DNA of 40,015 bases from Gammaproteobacteria bacterium (GTDB taxonomy: Bacteria; Pseudomonadota; Gammaproteobacteria; JAJPIJ01): assembly GCA_021324815.1 (NCBI GenBank), contig JAJPIJ010000006.1, positions 88,814 to 128,828 on the forward strand. The letters run 5' to 3'. Position numbers and translations under genes: made by a program. Under the pieces are notes generated by a model. It did no database searches. It was given only the letters and a program-made list of their open reading frames with translations, and was not told the DNA's origin. Shown one piece after another: positions 9,878 through 17,475 of the stretch (the stretch's first letter is position 1; every line of letters starts with the position of its first letter).

Positions 9878-10759
9878 ATGGCTTACGGCCCAGAACAGCG
9901 CGGCACCCTGGTGGTGGAGAACGGCGTCGTGCAGCGGCAGGATGCGCTTCCCGGACATCAGCACGTTGTGCGTCTGGCGGCTGCGCAAATCGCGGCCCGG
10001 GCAAGGCCCGGCAGTTTTGTCCATCTGCAATGCGATCCCGCCCTGCCCATGCGCAGGCCGATGTCGTTGATGCGGGTGAACGCCAGTGAAGGTTGGATTG
10101 AGATTCTGTACAAGCGGCACGGTCTGGGCACCGAACGTCTGGCCAATCGCAAGGCCGGCGAGCAGGTGAGCCTGATTGGACCGATCGGCGTGCCTTTCAA
10201 GCTCGACGATTATCGCGCCAGGCCGCTTCTGATTGGCGGAGGCGTCGGCATTCCGCCGATGTTGTTCCTTGCCGAGCACATGCGGCAAGCGCGTGCTCCC
10301 GCGCCGCTGGTGCTCATGGGCTCCGAGGTGCCCTTCCCGTTCACCCCTCGGCCCTCGACGATACTGGTGCCCGGCATGCCGGACGGCGTCATTGCCACCA
10401 TGCCGTTGCTGGAAGACTGGCGCATCCCCTGCCGACTGGCAAGCCGGCAGGGTTACCCGGGCTGCTTTGAAGGCGTGGTGACCGGCCTTGCGCGATTATG
10501 GCTCGACGCCCTGCCCGTCGCCGAACGGGGGCAGGTGGAAGTCTTCGCCTGCGGCCCCACGCCCATGCTCAAGGCCGTCCAGATGCTGGCGGAGAAATAT
10601 GCGCTGCCCTGTCAACTCTCGCTGGAGGAGTACATGGCCTGCGCCGTCGGCGGCTGCGCCGGCTGCACGGTGCTCACACGAACACTTGATGGTCCGGCGA
10701 TGAAGCGCGTTTGCGTGGAGGGTCCGGTGTTCGACGCGAAGACCGTGATTTTTCAATAA
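9878..10759 (+). CDS. PyrK-like FAD/[2Fe-2S] electron-transfer protein
   Basis: Ferredoxin-reductase-family protein of 293 residues resembling the dihydroorotate dehydrogenase electron-transfer subunit (PyrK). It has an N-terminal FAD-binding barrel with RRPMSLMRV, an NAD-binding-type fold with LLIGGGVGIPPMLFLAEHM and EVFACGPTPMLKAVQ, and a C-terminal [2Fe-2S] site at Cys255, Cys260, Cys263 and Cys279 (CAVGGCAGC and RVC). The ATG at 9878 fits the start of the conserved region; the frame is open upstream to 9719 but without family sequence. No pyrD lies next to it, so the partner is unknown. It could serve a PyrD encoded elsewhere or another oxidoreductase. It converges on the small Cys-rich gene at 10773. 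Confidence 0.82.
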   Translation: MAYGPEQRGTLVVENGVVQRQDALPGHQHVVRLAAAQIAARARPGSFVHLQCDPALPMRRPMSLMRVNASEGWIEILYKRHGLGTERLANRKAGEQVSLIGPIGVPFKLDDYRARPLLIGGGVGIPPMLFLAEHMRQARAPAPLVLMGSEVPFPFTPRPSTILVPGMPDGVIATMPLLEDWRIPCRLASRQGYPGCFEGVVTGLARLWLDALPVAERGQVEVFACGPTPMLKAVQMLAEKYALPCQLSLEEYMACAVGGCAGCTVLTRTLDGPAMKRVCVEGPVFDAKTVIFQ

Positions 10760-10772
10760 CCGCGGCGGCTGT

Positions 10773-10997
10773 TCAGGGAACAGGGGGATCAACGGGGCGC
10801 GCATCCGCGGCGGCGCGGCGGGCGCCGATTTCCTCGCATTGCCGCCGCCAGCGGCCAAGCGCCTGTTCGTAGTAAATCCATACGCAATTGATGCAGCCGC
10901 GTCCGCAGCACTCGCCCGCCAGGGGTTCCTCGGGTTTGGGGGGAAGTTCGGGGGCGACTGCCGGCGGCGGCGCGGCGGATCCAGGTGCGGCGGTCAT
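10773..10997 (-). CDS. Small oxidoreductase-like domain protein
   Basis: 74-residue protein with a Pro/Ala-rich N-terminus followed by PPKPEEPLAGECCGRGCINC and then VWIYYEQALGRW. The pattern Pro-x-Pro-x-x-Pro, then CC-x3-C-x2-CVW-x-x-Y, matches the oxidoreductase-like domain family (Pfam Oxidored-like), whose biochemical role is unknown. The cysteines (30, 31, 35, 38) could bind a metal or cluster. Its ATG overlaps the stop of the third PilT-family gene as ATGA, so it is probably translated from the pil transcript. No signal peptide or membrane segment is visible. The family call rests on the cysteine pattern; a link to pilus function is only a positional inference. Confidence 0.75.
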   Translation of the reverse strand: MTAAPGSAAPPPAVAPELPPKPEEPLAGECCGRGCINCVWIYYEQALGRWRRQCEEIGARRAAADARPVDPPVP

Positions 10998-12052
10998 CCG
11001 AAATTAATCTTCGCTTCGAGATTGGTCCTGGAGTCGGCGTTGTTCAGCGCCTCCTCGAGCGTGATGCGCTCCTCTTTGTAGAGGTTGTACAACGCCATGT
11101 CGAAGGTCTGCATGCCCTTGGCGCCGCTGCCCTCCATCGCCGCCTTGATGTCGCCAATCTGGCCCTTGAGGATGAGGTCGGCGATGTGCGGCGTGTTGAT
11201 CATGATTTCGATGGCGGCCACGCGCCGGCCGTCCACCCCCTGCACCAGCCGCTGGGAAATCACCGAGCGCACGTTGAGCGCGAGATCCAGAAACAGCTGC
11301 TTGTGCAGATCCTGCGGGAACAGGTTGATGACGCGCTCCATCGCCTGGTTGGCGTTGTTGGCGTGCAGGGTCGACAGCGCCAGATGCCCGGTGTTGCACA
11401 GTTCCAGCGCCGCCTCCATGGTTTCGCGGTCGCGAATCTCGCCGATTAAAATCACGTCCGGCGCCTCACGCAGCGAGGCCCTGAGCGCGTTGTGATACGA
11501 CAGCGTGTCCACGCCCACCTCACGCTGGTTGACGATGGCCTTGTGGTTGGGATGGGAGAATTCCACCGGATCCTCGATGGTGAGGATGTGGCCGGCCATG
11601 TTGCGGTTGCGGTGATCGATCATCGCCGCCAGCGTGGTGGATTTCCCCGAGCCGGTCGCGCCGACCATGAGGATGAGTCCGCGCTTGTGCATGACCAGGG
11701 TCTTCAGGATCTCCGGCAGGCCCAGTTCGTCGATGGTGGGGATCTTGCTCGGCACCAGGCGGATGACGATGGAGACCTCGCCGCGCTGGCGGAAGACATT
11801 GACGCGAAAGCGCGCGGACTTGTCCGGCAGTGAAATGGCGAAATCCGCCTCCAGCTTGTCCTCGAAGATTTTCATCTGGCGCTCGGTCATGATGGCGTAG
11901 GCGGCGGCCTTGACTAGTTCGCCGGTGAGGATCGTCTTGCCCACGGAATTGACCTGGCCTTCGATCTTGATCTTGACCGGCGAGCCGGCGCTGAAAAACA
12001 GATCGGAGCCCTTCTTTTCGACCAGCAGCTTCAGGTACGGCAGGATGTCCAT
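10994..12052 (-). CDS. Third PilT/PilU-family pilus ATPase
   Basis: 352-residue hexameric-type secretion/retraction ATPase of the PilT family. It has an N-terminal PAS-like domain, then Walker A GATGSGKSTT, the Asp box HILTIEDPVEF, Walker B with DVILIGEIRDRETM, and the His box GHLALSTLHANNANQAMERV. All nucleotide-handling residues appear intact. It is closer to PilU than to PilT: REVGVDT replaces the REVHRDT of PilT, and the ending resembles PilU (ALNNADSRTNLEAKINFG). It lacks the long charged PilU tail. It lies 37 nt after pilU, presumably on the same transcript. In related bacteria extra PilT paralogues modulate retraction force or twitching; its specific role here is not known. Confidence 0.9.
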   Translation of the reverse strand: MDILPYLKLLVEKKGSDLFFSAGSPVKIKIEGQVNSVGKTILTGELVKAAAYAIMTERQMKIFEDKLEADFAISLPDKSARFRVNVFRQRGEVSIVIRLVPSKIPTIDELGLPEILKTLVMHKRGLILMVGATGSGKSTTLAAMIDHRNRNMAGHILTIEDPVEFSHPNHKAIVNQREVGVDTLSYHNALRASLREAPDVILIGEIRDRETMEAALELCNTGHLALSTLHANNANQAMERVINLFPQDLHKQLFLDLALNVRSVISQRLVQGVDGRRVAAIEIMINTPHIADLILKGQIGDIKAAMEGSGAKGMQTFDMALYNLYKEERITLEEALNNADSRTNLEAKINFG

Positions 12053-12089
12053 GTGTGCGTCCCTACGTTTGAAGTGGATGGCGGACTGC

Positions 12090-13253
12090 CTACCGCATCA
12101 GGCCCTTTTTCTCGTCTTCCTGCAGGGACAGATGCTTGACGTCGTCGCGCAGGTCCTTGCCCTTGGCGGCCTTGCCCTCCAGCTTGATGCGCAGCCGCAG
12201 TTCGTTCATGGAATCGGCGTTGCGCAGCGCGTCCTCGAAGCTGATCATGTCCGCCTCGTACAGATCGAACAGCGCCTGGTCGAAGGTCTTCATGCCGATC
12301 TCATTGGACTTGGCCATGATTTCCTTGATCATGTGAATCTCGCCCTTCAGAATCAGATCGGCGATCAACGGCGAGTTCAGCATCACCTCGATGGCCGCCA
12401 CCCGGCCCTTGCCGTCCACCTTCTTCAACAGTCGCTGCGAGATCACCGCCTTCAGGTTCAGCGACAGGTCCATGAACAGCTGCTGGTGGCGCTCCTGCGG
12501 GAAGAAGTTGATGATGCGATCGAGCGCCTGGTTGGCGCTGTTGGCATGCAGCGTGGCCATGGCCAGATGGCCGGTCTCGGCGAAGGCGATGCCGAATTCC
12601 ATCGTGTTACGGTCGCGGATTTCGCCGAGCAGGATGACGTCCGGCGCCTGCCGCAGGGTGTTCTTGAGGGCAATCTCCCAGTCATCGGTGTCCACGCCCA
12701 CCTCGCGTTGCATGATGATGCAGTTCTTGTGCGGGTGGACGTATTCGATGGGATCCTCGATGGTGATGATGTGGCCGTAGGAGTTTTCGTTACGGTGATT
12801 GATCATCGCCGCGAGTGACGTCGATTTGCCGGAGCCGGTGCCGCCCACCATGATGACCAGCCCGCGCTTGGTGAGTGCGATTTCCTTCATCACCGGGGGG
12901 AGCCCCAAGCCGTCCAGCGTCGGCACCTTGGTCTCGATGGTGCGCAGCACCAGGCCGGTGTAGCCCTGCTGCACGAAGGCGTTGACGCGGAAGCGGCCGA
13001 TGCCGGCCGGCGCAATGGCGAAGTTGCACTCCTTGGTGGCCTCGAACTCCTTCAGCTGGCGGTCGTTCATGATGGCGTACGCCAGCGACTTGGTGTTTTC
13101 CGGCGTCAGCTTGGTCTTGGACACCGGCGCCACCTTGCCGTCCACCTTGATGGCGGGGGGGAAGTCCACGGTGATGAACAGGTCGGACCCCTTTTTGTCC
13201 ACCATCAGCTTCAGCAAATCGCGCATGTATTTGATGGCTTGTTCGCGTTCCAT
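12090..13253 (-). CDS. pilU: Type IV pilus retraction ATPase PilU
   Basis: PilT-dependent retraction ATPase, 387 residues. Family features are LMVDKKGSDLFITVDFPPAI at the N-terminus, Walker A GGTGSGKSTS, HIITIEDPIEYVHPHKNC, DVILLGEIRDRNTMEFGIAF and GHLAMATLHANSANQALDRI. The charged C-terminal extension after RLRIKLEG (KAAKGKDLRDDVKHLSLQED) is typical of PilU and absent from PilT. A strong ribosome-binding site, GGAGGAGG, precedes the ATG. It stands 47 nt after pilT, the usual pilTU order. PilU normally works together with PilT in the inner-membrane pilus motor and supports retraction under load. No pilin or pilB/C/D gene is in the window. Confidence 0.93.
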   Translation of the reverse strand: MEREQAIKYMRDLLKLMVDKKGSDLFITVDFPPAIKVDGKVAPVSKTKLTPENTKSLAYAIMNDRQLKEFEATKECNFAIAPAGIGRFRVNAFVQQGYTGLVLRTIETKVPTLDGLGLPPVMKEIALTKRGLVIMVGGTGSGKSTSLAAMINHRNENSYGHIITIEDPIEYVHPHKNCIIMQREVGVDTDDWEIALKNTLRQAPDVILLGEIRDRNTMEFGIAFAETGHLAMATLHANSANQALDRIINFFPQERHQQLFMDLSLNLKAVISQRLLKKVDGKGRVAAIEVMLNSPLIADLILKGEIHMIKEIMAKSNEIGMKTFDQALFDLYEADMISFEDALRNADSMNELRLRIKLEGKAAKGKDLRDDVKHLSLQEDEKKGLMR

Positions 13254-13300
13254 TTTTCAACCTCCTCCCGCCGGTATGAGGGCGCTTCCGGCGGCTGGAA

Positions 13301-14338
13301 TTATTTGAACGAGTCTTTGTTGGCGGCCTTGGACTGGGCCTCCTGCCGGGTGATGAGGTTCTTGCTCACCAGTTCCTGCAGGTTTTGATCCAGCGTCTGC
13401 ATGCCGAAGGACTGGCCGGTCTGAATCGCCGAGTACATTTGCGCGATTTTGTTCTCACGGATCAGGTTGCGGATGGCGGGCGTGCCGATCATGATTTCAT
13501 GCGCCGCCACGCGTCCGCCACCGATTTTCTTGCACAGGGTCTGTGAAATCACGGCGCGCAGGGACTCCGACAGCATGGCGCGCACCATGTCCTTCTCCGC
13601 GGCCGGAAACACATCCACGATGCGGTCGATGGTCTTGGCCGCCGAACTCGTGTGCAGCGTGCCGAACACGAGGTGGCCGGTTTCGGCGGCGGACAGCGCC
13701 AGCCGGATGGTCTCCAGATCGCGCATCTCGCCGACCAGGATGGAATCGGGATCCTCGCGCAGGGCCGAGCGCAGGGCCTCGTTGAATCCCAGCGTGTCGC
13801 GGTGCACCTCGCGCTGGTTGATGAGGCACTTCTTGCTGGTATGCACGAATTCAATCGGATCCTCGATGGTCAGGATGTGGCCGTACTCGTTCTCGTTGAT
13901 GTGATTGATCATCGCCGCCAGCGTCGTCGATTTGCCAGACCCCGTGGGTCCCGTGACCAGCACCACGCCGCGCGGATACTCGGAAATCTCCTTGAAAATC
14001 TTCGGGCATTTGAGCTCCTCCAGCGTCTTGATGATGGAGGGAATGGTGCGGAACACGGCGAAGGCGCCGCGGTTCTGGTTGGCGGCATTGACGCGGAAGC
14101 GCGCCAGGTTGGGGATTTCGAACGAGAAGTCGCATTCGAGGAATTCCTCATAGTCCTTGCGTTGTTTGTCGTTCATGATGTCGTAGACCAGATCATGCAC
14201 CTCGCGATGATCCATCGGTGGCACGTTGATCCGCCGCACGTCGCCGTCGACGCGAATCATGGGCGGCAGGCCCGCCGACAAATGCAGGTCCGAGGCGCCG
14301 TTCTTGACGCTGAACGCCAGCAATTCACCGATATCCAT
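13301..14338 (-). CDS. pilT: Type IV pilus retraction ATPase PilT
   Basis: 345-residue motor ATPase that depolymerises type IV pili and powers twitching motility. The sequence follows PilT closely from the first residues: MDIGELLAFSVKNGASDLHL, then GLPPMIRVDGDVRRIN. Walker A is GPTGSGKSTT at 130-139, followed by HILTIEDPIEFVH, NQREVHRDTLGF, LVGEMRDLETIRLAL and GHLVFGTLHTSSAAKTIDRI. The C-terminal AIRNLIRENKIAQMYSAIQ, a region required for retraction in characterised PilT, is present. It leads a minus-strand cluster with pilU and a third paralogue and is divergent from yggS across 102 nt, an arrangement common in Pseudomonas and relatives. Confidence 0.96.
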   Translation of the reverse strand: MDIGELLAFSVKNGASDLHLSAGLPPMIRVDGDVRRINVPPMDHREVHDLVYDIMNDKQRKDYEEFLECDFSFEIPNLARFRVNAANQNRGAFAVFRTIPSIIKTLEELKCPKIFKEISEYPRGVVLVTGPTGSGKSTTLAAMINHINENEYGHILTIEDPIEFVHTSKKCLINQREVHRDTLGFNEALRSALREDPDSILVGEMRDLETIRLALSAAETGHLVFGTLHTSSAAKTIDRIVDVFPAAEKDMVRAMLSESLRAVISQTLCKKIGGGRVAAHEIMIGTPAIRNLIRENKIAQMYSAIQTGQSFGMQTLDQNLQELVSKNLITRQEAQSKAANKDSFK

Positions 14339-14440
14339 CTGTCATCTCCTGATTTGACGTAATATTCTCGTTATGTGAGGACGCTGGCGACAAGGCGGGG
14401 CCGCCCCTCTTCGTCCAAGTATATCGCCAGCATCGGAAAT

Positions 14441-15121
14441 ATGAACCCTTTTAGCCGGCCTTTTCAAGCAGTCCGTGAACACATTGATCAGGCCACCCGT
14501 CAGGCTGGACGGCCTGCGGGGGTGGTGCGTTTGGTGGCTGTAAGCAAAACCCAGCCTGTTGAGCGGATTCGGCTTCTGGCGGCTCTCGGACAGAGAGACT
14601 TTGGGGAAAATTACGTCCGGGAGGCCCTGCCCAAGATCGAGGCGCTGCGCGATTTGAATCTGACCTGGCATTTCATCGGCCGGGTGCAGTCCAACAAGAC
14701 CGCCGAGATCGCCCGGGCCTTCGATTGGGTGCACACGGTGGACCGTGACAGGATCGCCCGGCGGCTGAGCGAACAGCGGCCGGCCGGGTGGGCGCCGCTC
14801 AACGTCTGCGTGCAGGTCAACATCAGCGGCGAGACCAGCAAGTCCGGTGTCGCGCCCGACGCCGTCGAGCCGTTGCTGGAGGCGATTGCCGGCCTGCCGC
14901 GCTTGCGCCTGCGGGGCCTCATGGCGCTGCCCGCCCCCGAAACCGCGCTTGAGCGGCAGCGACAGGCCTGCCGTGCGCTGGCGCAAATCTATGCACGCTG
15001 CAGGGAGCGCCATGGGTTCGATACCCTCTCCATGGGCACCAGCGCCGACCTGCAGGCCGCCATACTTGAAGGCGCCACCTGTGTGCGCATAGGCACCGCC
15101 TTGTTCGGGCCGCGGCCTTGA
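14441..15121 (+). CDS. yggS: PLP-binding homeostasis protein YggS/PLPBP
   Basis: Single-domain alanine-racemase-fold protein that binds pyridoxal phosphate and maintains its homeostasis; no catalytic reaction is established. With the ATG at 14441 it has 226 residues, the usual length. An upstream in-frame start at 14375 would add a non-conserved Arg/Ser-rich leader. The PLP lysine is in RLVAVSKTQP. Other hallmarks are FGENYVREALPKIEAL, WHFIGRVQSNKTAEIA, VNISGETSKSGV, GLMALP and LSMGTSADLQAAILEGATCV followed by RIG. It begins the widely conserved yggS-proC-yggT-yggU series and is divergent from pilT. Confidence 0.94.
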   Translation: MNPFSRPFQAVREHIDQATRQAGRPAGVVRLVAVSKTQPVERIRLLAALGQRDFGENYVREALPKIEALRDLNLTWHFIGRVQSNKTAEIARAFDWVHTVDRDRIARRLSEQRPAGWAPLNVCVQVNISGETSKSGVAPDAVEPLLEAIAGLPRLRLRGLMALPAPETALERQRQACRALAQIYARCRERHGFDTLSMGTSADLQAAILEGATCVRIGTALFGPRP

Positions 15122-15190
15122 CGCCGCCCCGGCGAACAACGGCGCCTGCCTGTATACAGAACCGCGCCGGCCTGAGAAAATCCGCACCGC

Positions 15191-16021
15191 ATGACCACTG
15201 CATCGCCCCTCCTCGCGTTCATCGGCGCCGGCAACATGGGTCGCTGTCTCATCGGCGGCCTCATCGCCAACGGCCATCCCGCGGCACGGATCCGCGCCGC
15301 CGATGCCGACGCCGCCCGACTGGCGGCGCTCCAACAAAACTTTCCGGCCGCCACCGCCGGCGATAATGTCGAGGTCGTGGATGGCGCAGACGTGGTTGTG
15401 CTGGCCGTCAAACCCCAGCAGGTGCGCACGGTCGCCACGCAGCTGGCCCCCGCCCTGGCCACGTCACGACCGCTGTTGATTTCGATCGCCGCCGGCATCG
15501 CCACCCGCGATCTTTCGCGCTGGCTGGGCGACGTGCCCATCATTCGCGCCATGCCGAATACGCCGGCGCTGCTGCGCTGTGGCGTCAGCGGCCTGTACGC
15601 CGCCCCCGGCGTCACCGCGACGCAACGCGCCCTTGCGGAGGATGTCCTGCGCGCCGTCGGGGCCGTGGTCTGGGTGGATGAGGAGGAACAGATCGACTCG
15701 ATCACGGCCGTCTCCGGCGGCGGGCCGGCGTATTTTTTCCTCATCATGGAATTGATGCAGTCCGCGGCGCAGAAGCTCGGTCTGACGGCCGCACAGGCGC
15801 GCCTGCTGGTGACGCAGACCGCGCTGGGCACCGCGCGCATGGCCGCGGAGAGCGGCGCCGACCCCGCCGCGCTCAGGGCGCAGGTCACATCAAAAGGCGG
15901 CACCACCGAGCGTGCCCTCCGCGTCATGCAGGAGGCCGGTCTGTCGGAAATTTTCGAGCGCGCGCTCAGTGCCGCCAAGGCCCGCAGCGCCGAGCTCGCG
16001 CGCCAATACGGAGCACAGTGA
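15191..16021 (+). CDS. proC: Pyrroline-5-carboxylate reductase
   Basis: Last step of proline biosynthesis: NAD(P)H reduction of 1-pyrroline-5-carboxylate to proline in the cytoplasm. 276 residues, normal size. The Rossmann motif LAFIGAGNMGRCLIGGLIANG opens the protein; VVVLAVKPQQV, IIRAMPNTPALLRCGVSGLY and the C-terminal signature AVSGGGPAYFFLIMELM follow, then QVTSKGGTTERALRVM, where P5C is bound. It lies 69 nt after yggS and directly abuts yggT (stop TGA then ATG). Clustering of yggS with proC is common and fits the known link between YggS loss and altered amino-acid metabolism. Confidence 0.96.
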   Translation: MTTASPLLAFIGAGNMGRCLIGGLIANGHPAARIRAADADAARLAALQQNFPAATAGDNVEVVDGADVVVLAVKPQQVRTVATQLAPALATSRPLLISIAAGIATRDLSRWLGDVPIIRAMPNTPALLRCGVSGLYAAPGVTATQRALAEDVLRAVGAVVWVDEEEQIDSITAVSGGGPAYFFLIMELMQSAAQKLGLTAAQARLLVTQTALGTARMAAESGADPAALRAQVTSKGGTTERALRVMQEAGLSEIFERALSAAKARSAELARQYGAQ

Positions 16022-16603
16022 ATGGCCGCCAATTATCTGGTGACGGCATTGAGCTATCTGATCCAGACCTTGATGAGTCTGTACATCGGCGCAATCATGG
16101 TGCGTTTTCTGCTGCACGTCGTCGGCGCCGACTGCTTCTATTACAACCCGCTGGCACGGGCGCTGGTGTCGTTCACCAATCCCGCGCTGCGCCCCCTGCG
16201 GCGAATGATTCCGGGTTACAAGGGGGTGGACTGGGCGGCGGTGCTGTTGATGCTGGGTTTGCAGGCCGTCGAGAGCCTCATCATCAGCGTACTGTATGGT
16301 TACCTTCCCGCGCCATTGCCCCTGGGATTGATCATCACCGCGGAGCTGCTGCGCATCGCGGTGTATGTGTTTATCACCGCGGTGCTGCTGCAATGGGCGT
16401 TCAGCTGGCTCATGCCGCAGCAGTACAATCCGGTGGCGGAACTCGCCGAATTGCTGGCCGAGCCGATTTTGAAACCGGTGCGCCGGTATCTGCCGGCGAT
16501 GGGTGGTTTTGATCTTTCCCCGATGCTGGCGTTTATTTTTTTGAATCTCACATTGATCCTGCTGGTCGACCCCCTGTTCGATCTCGCCCGCAGCGTCGGC
16601 TGA
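16022..16603 (+). CDS. yggT: YggT family integral membrane protein
   Basis: 193-residue membrane protein with two YGGT repeats. Each repeat is a pair of hydrophobic helices with a conserved link: the first has FTNPALRPLRRMIPGYKGVD and the second EPILKPVRRYLPAMGGFDLS followed by PMLAFIFLNL. The function is uncertain; E. coli YggT has been linked to osmotic tolerance, and relatives take part in cell division or photosystem biogenesis elsewhere. It begins immediately after the proC stop, and its own stop overlaps the yggU start (TGATG), so it is a tightly coupled member of the operon. Confidence 0.93.
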   Translation: MAANYLVTALSYLIQTLMSLYIGAIMVRFLLHVVGADCFYYNPLARALVSFTNPALRPLRRMIPGYKGVDWAAVLLMLGLQAVESLIISVLYGYLPAPLPLGLIITAELLRIAVYVFITAVLLQWAFSWLMPQQYNPVAELAELLAEPILKPVRRYLPAMGGFDLSPMLAFIFLNLTLILLVDPLFDLARSVG

Positions 16604-16896
16604 TGGACGCCGCGTTTGAACGGCGCGGCGACGCACTGGTCCTGAATTTGCACGTGCAGTCCCGTGCCGCCAGAACAGGCTATGCCGGCCGGCATGGCGG
16701 TCGCATCAAGGTCAGGCTCAAGGCACCACCCGTTGACGGCGCCGCCAACCAGGCATTGGCGGCGTGGCTGGCGTTGGAATTCGACGTGCCATCCTCCGCC
16801 GTCCGGTTTCTCGCCGGCGTGCGCAGTCGCGATAAACAGATAGCCATTGCCCATCCCCGGCGTTTTCCCCCCTGGTTATCCGACGCCGCTGGTTGA
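16603..16896 (+). CDS. yggU: DUF167 / YggU family protein
   Basis: 97-residue small soluble protein of the DUF167 (YggU) family; function unknown. The conserved core is RIKVRLKAPPVDGAANQALA, then FLAGVRSRDKQIAI. A non-conserved tail with HPRRFPPWLSDAAG follows. The ATG overlaps the yggT stop by one base. A hairpin with a short T-run lies just after the stop (16904-16925) and probably ends the operon. Confidence 0.92.
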   Translation: MDAAFERRGDALVLNLHVQSRAARTGYAGRHGGRIKVRLKAPPVDGAANQALAAWLALEFDVPSSAVRFLAGVRSRDKQIAIAHPRRFPPWLSDAAG

Positions 16897-16903
16897 AAAA
16901 CAC

Positions 16904-16925
16904 GCGGGTTCCGCTTCCCGCTTTT
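16904..16925 (+). terminator. Probable intrinsic terminator after yggU
   Basis: Stem arms GCGGG (16904-16908) and CCCGC (16917-16921) with an 8-nt loop, followed by TTTT. It sits 8 nt after the yggU stop. The stem is short, so strength is uncertain. Confidence 0.5.
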
Positions 16926-17010
16926 GTGCGGGGCAGCATGAGAGGGAGTAGAAATCTTTTCGACCTGCACCGGTCTGCTATAGTTACCGCAACAGTGTCA
17001 GGGAGGGATT

Positions 17011-17463
17011 ATGCGCGCACTGATACGCAAATGCTGTGGTGCAAACCTGCTGGTCATGCTGCTGGCATGGGCCGGAGCGGCGGCGGCCGAGCAGTCCATG
17101 ACCTTCGGCGATTACACCGTGCACTACAACGCCTTCGCCAGCGACCTGTTGCAGGCCGAGGTGGCCAAGCGCTACGGCATCACCCGCAGCAAGGGCAGGG
17201 GTGTGCTCAACGTATCCGTGCTGAAGAAAACCGCGACCGGCACCGTGCCGGTGAAGGCCGCGGTCAGCGCCACCGCGGCCAACTTGAGCGCCCAGTTGCG
17301 CACCATCAACCTGCGGGAAATCACCGAGAAGGACTCCGTCTATTACCTCGGCGAGTTCGCGGTCAACAACGAGGAAACGCTCAAGTTCACCCTTCAGGTG
17401 ACACCGGAGGGCGGCAAGGAACCCTACACCGCCACGTTCGAACAGCAATTCTTCACCGAGTAA
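17011..17463 (+). CDS. DUF4426 family exported protein
   Basis: 150-residue protein with an N-terminal signal peptide (LLVMLLAWAGAAAAEQ) and a beta-rich mature part. Family features are MTFGDYTVHYNAFASDLLQ, VAKRYGITRSKGRGVLNVSV and EQQFFTE at the end, matching DUF4426 proteins, which usually follow yggT/yggU in gammaproteobacteria. The function is unknown; location should be periplasmic. A possible promoter (TATAGT at 16979-16984) and a good ribosome-binding site (GGGAGGG) precede the ATG, so it can be expressed apart from yggU. A 12-bp palindrome, ATCCCCGGGGAT (17465-17476), separates it from the convergent exonuclease gene. Confidence 0.88.
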   Translation: MRALIRKCCGANLLVMLLAWAGAAAAEQSMTFGDYTVHYNAFASDLLQAEVAKRYGITRSKGRGVLNVSVLKKTATGTVPVKAAVSATAANLSAQLRTINLREITEKDSVYYLGEFAVNNEETLKFTLQVTPEGGKEPYTATFEQQFFTE

Positions 17464-17475
17464 AATCCCCGGGGA

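Noticed and set aside
15000-15030. A tRNA T-arm-like sequence, GGGTTCGATACCC
   Set aside because: It lies within yggS codons for GFDTLSMG, and no acceptor or anticodon arms surround it.
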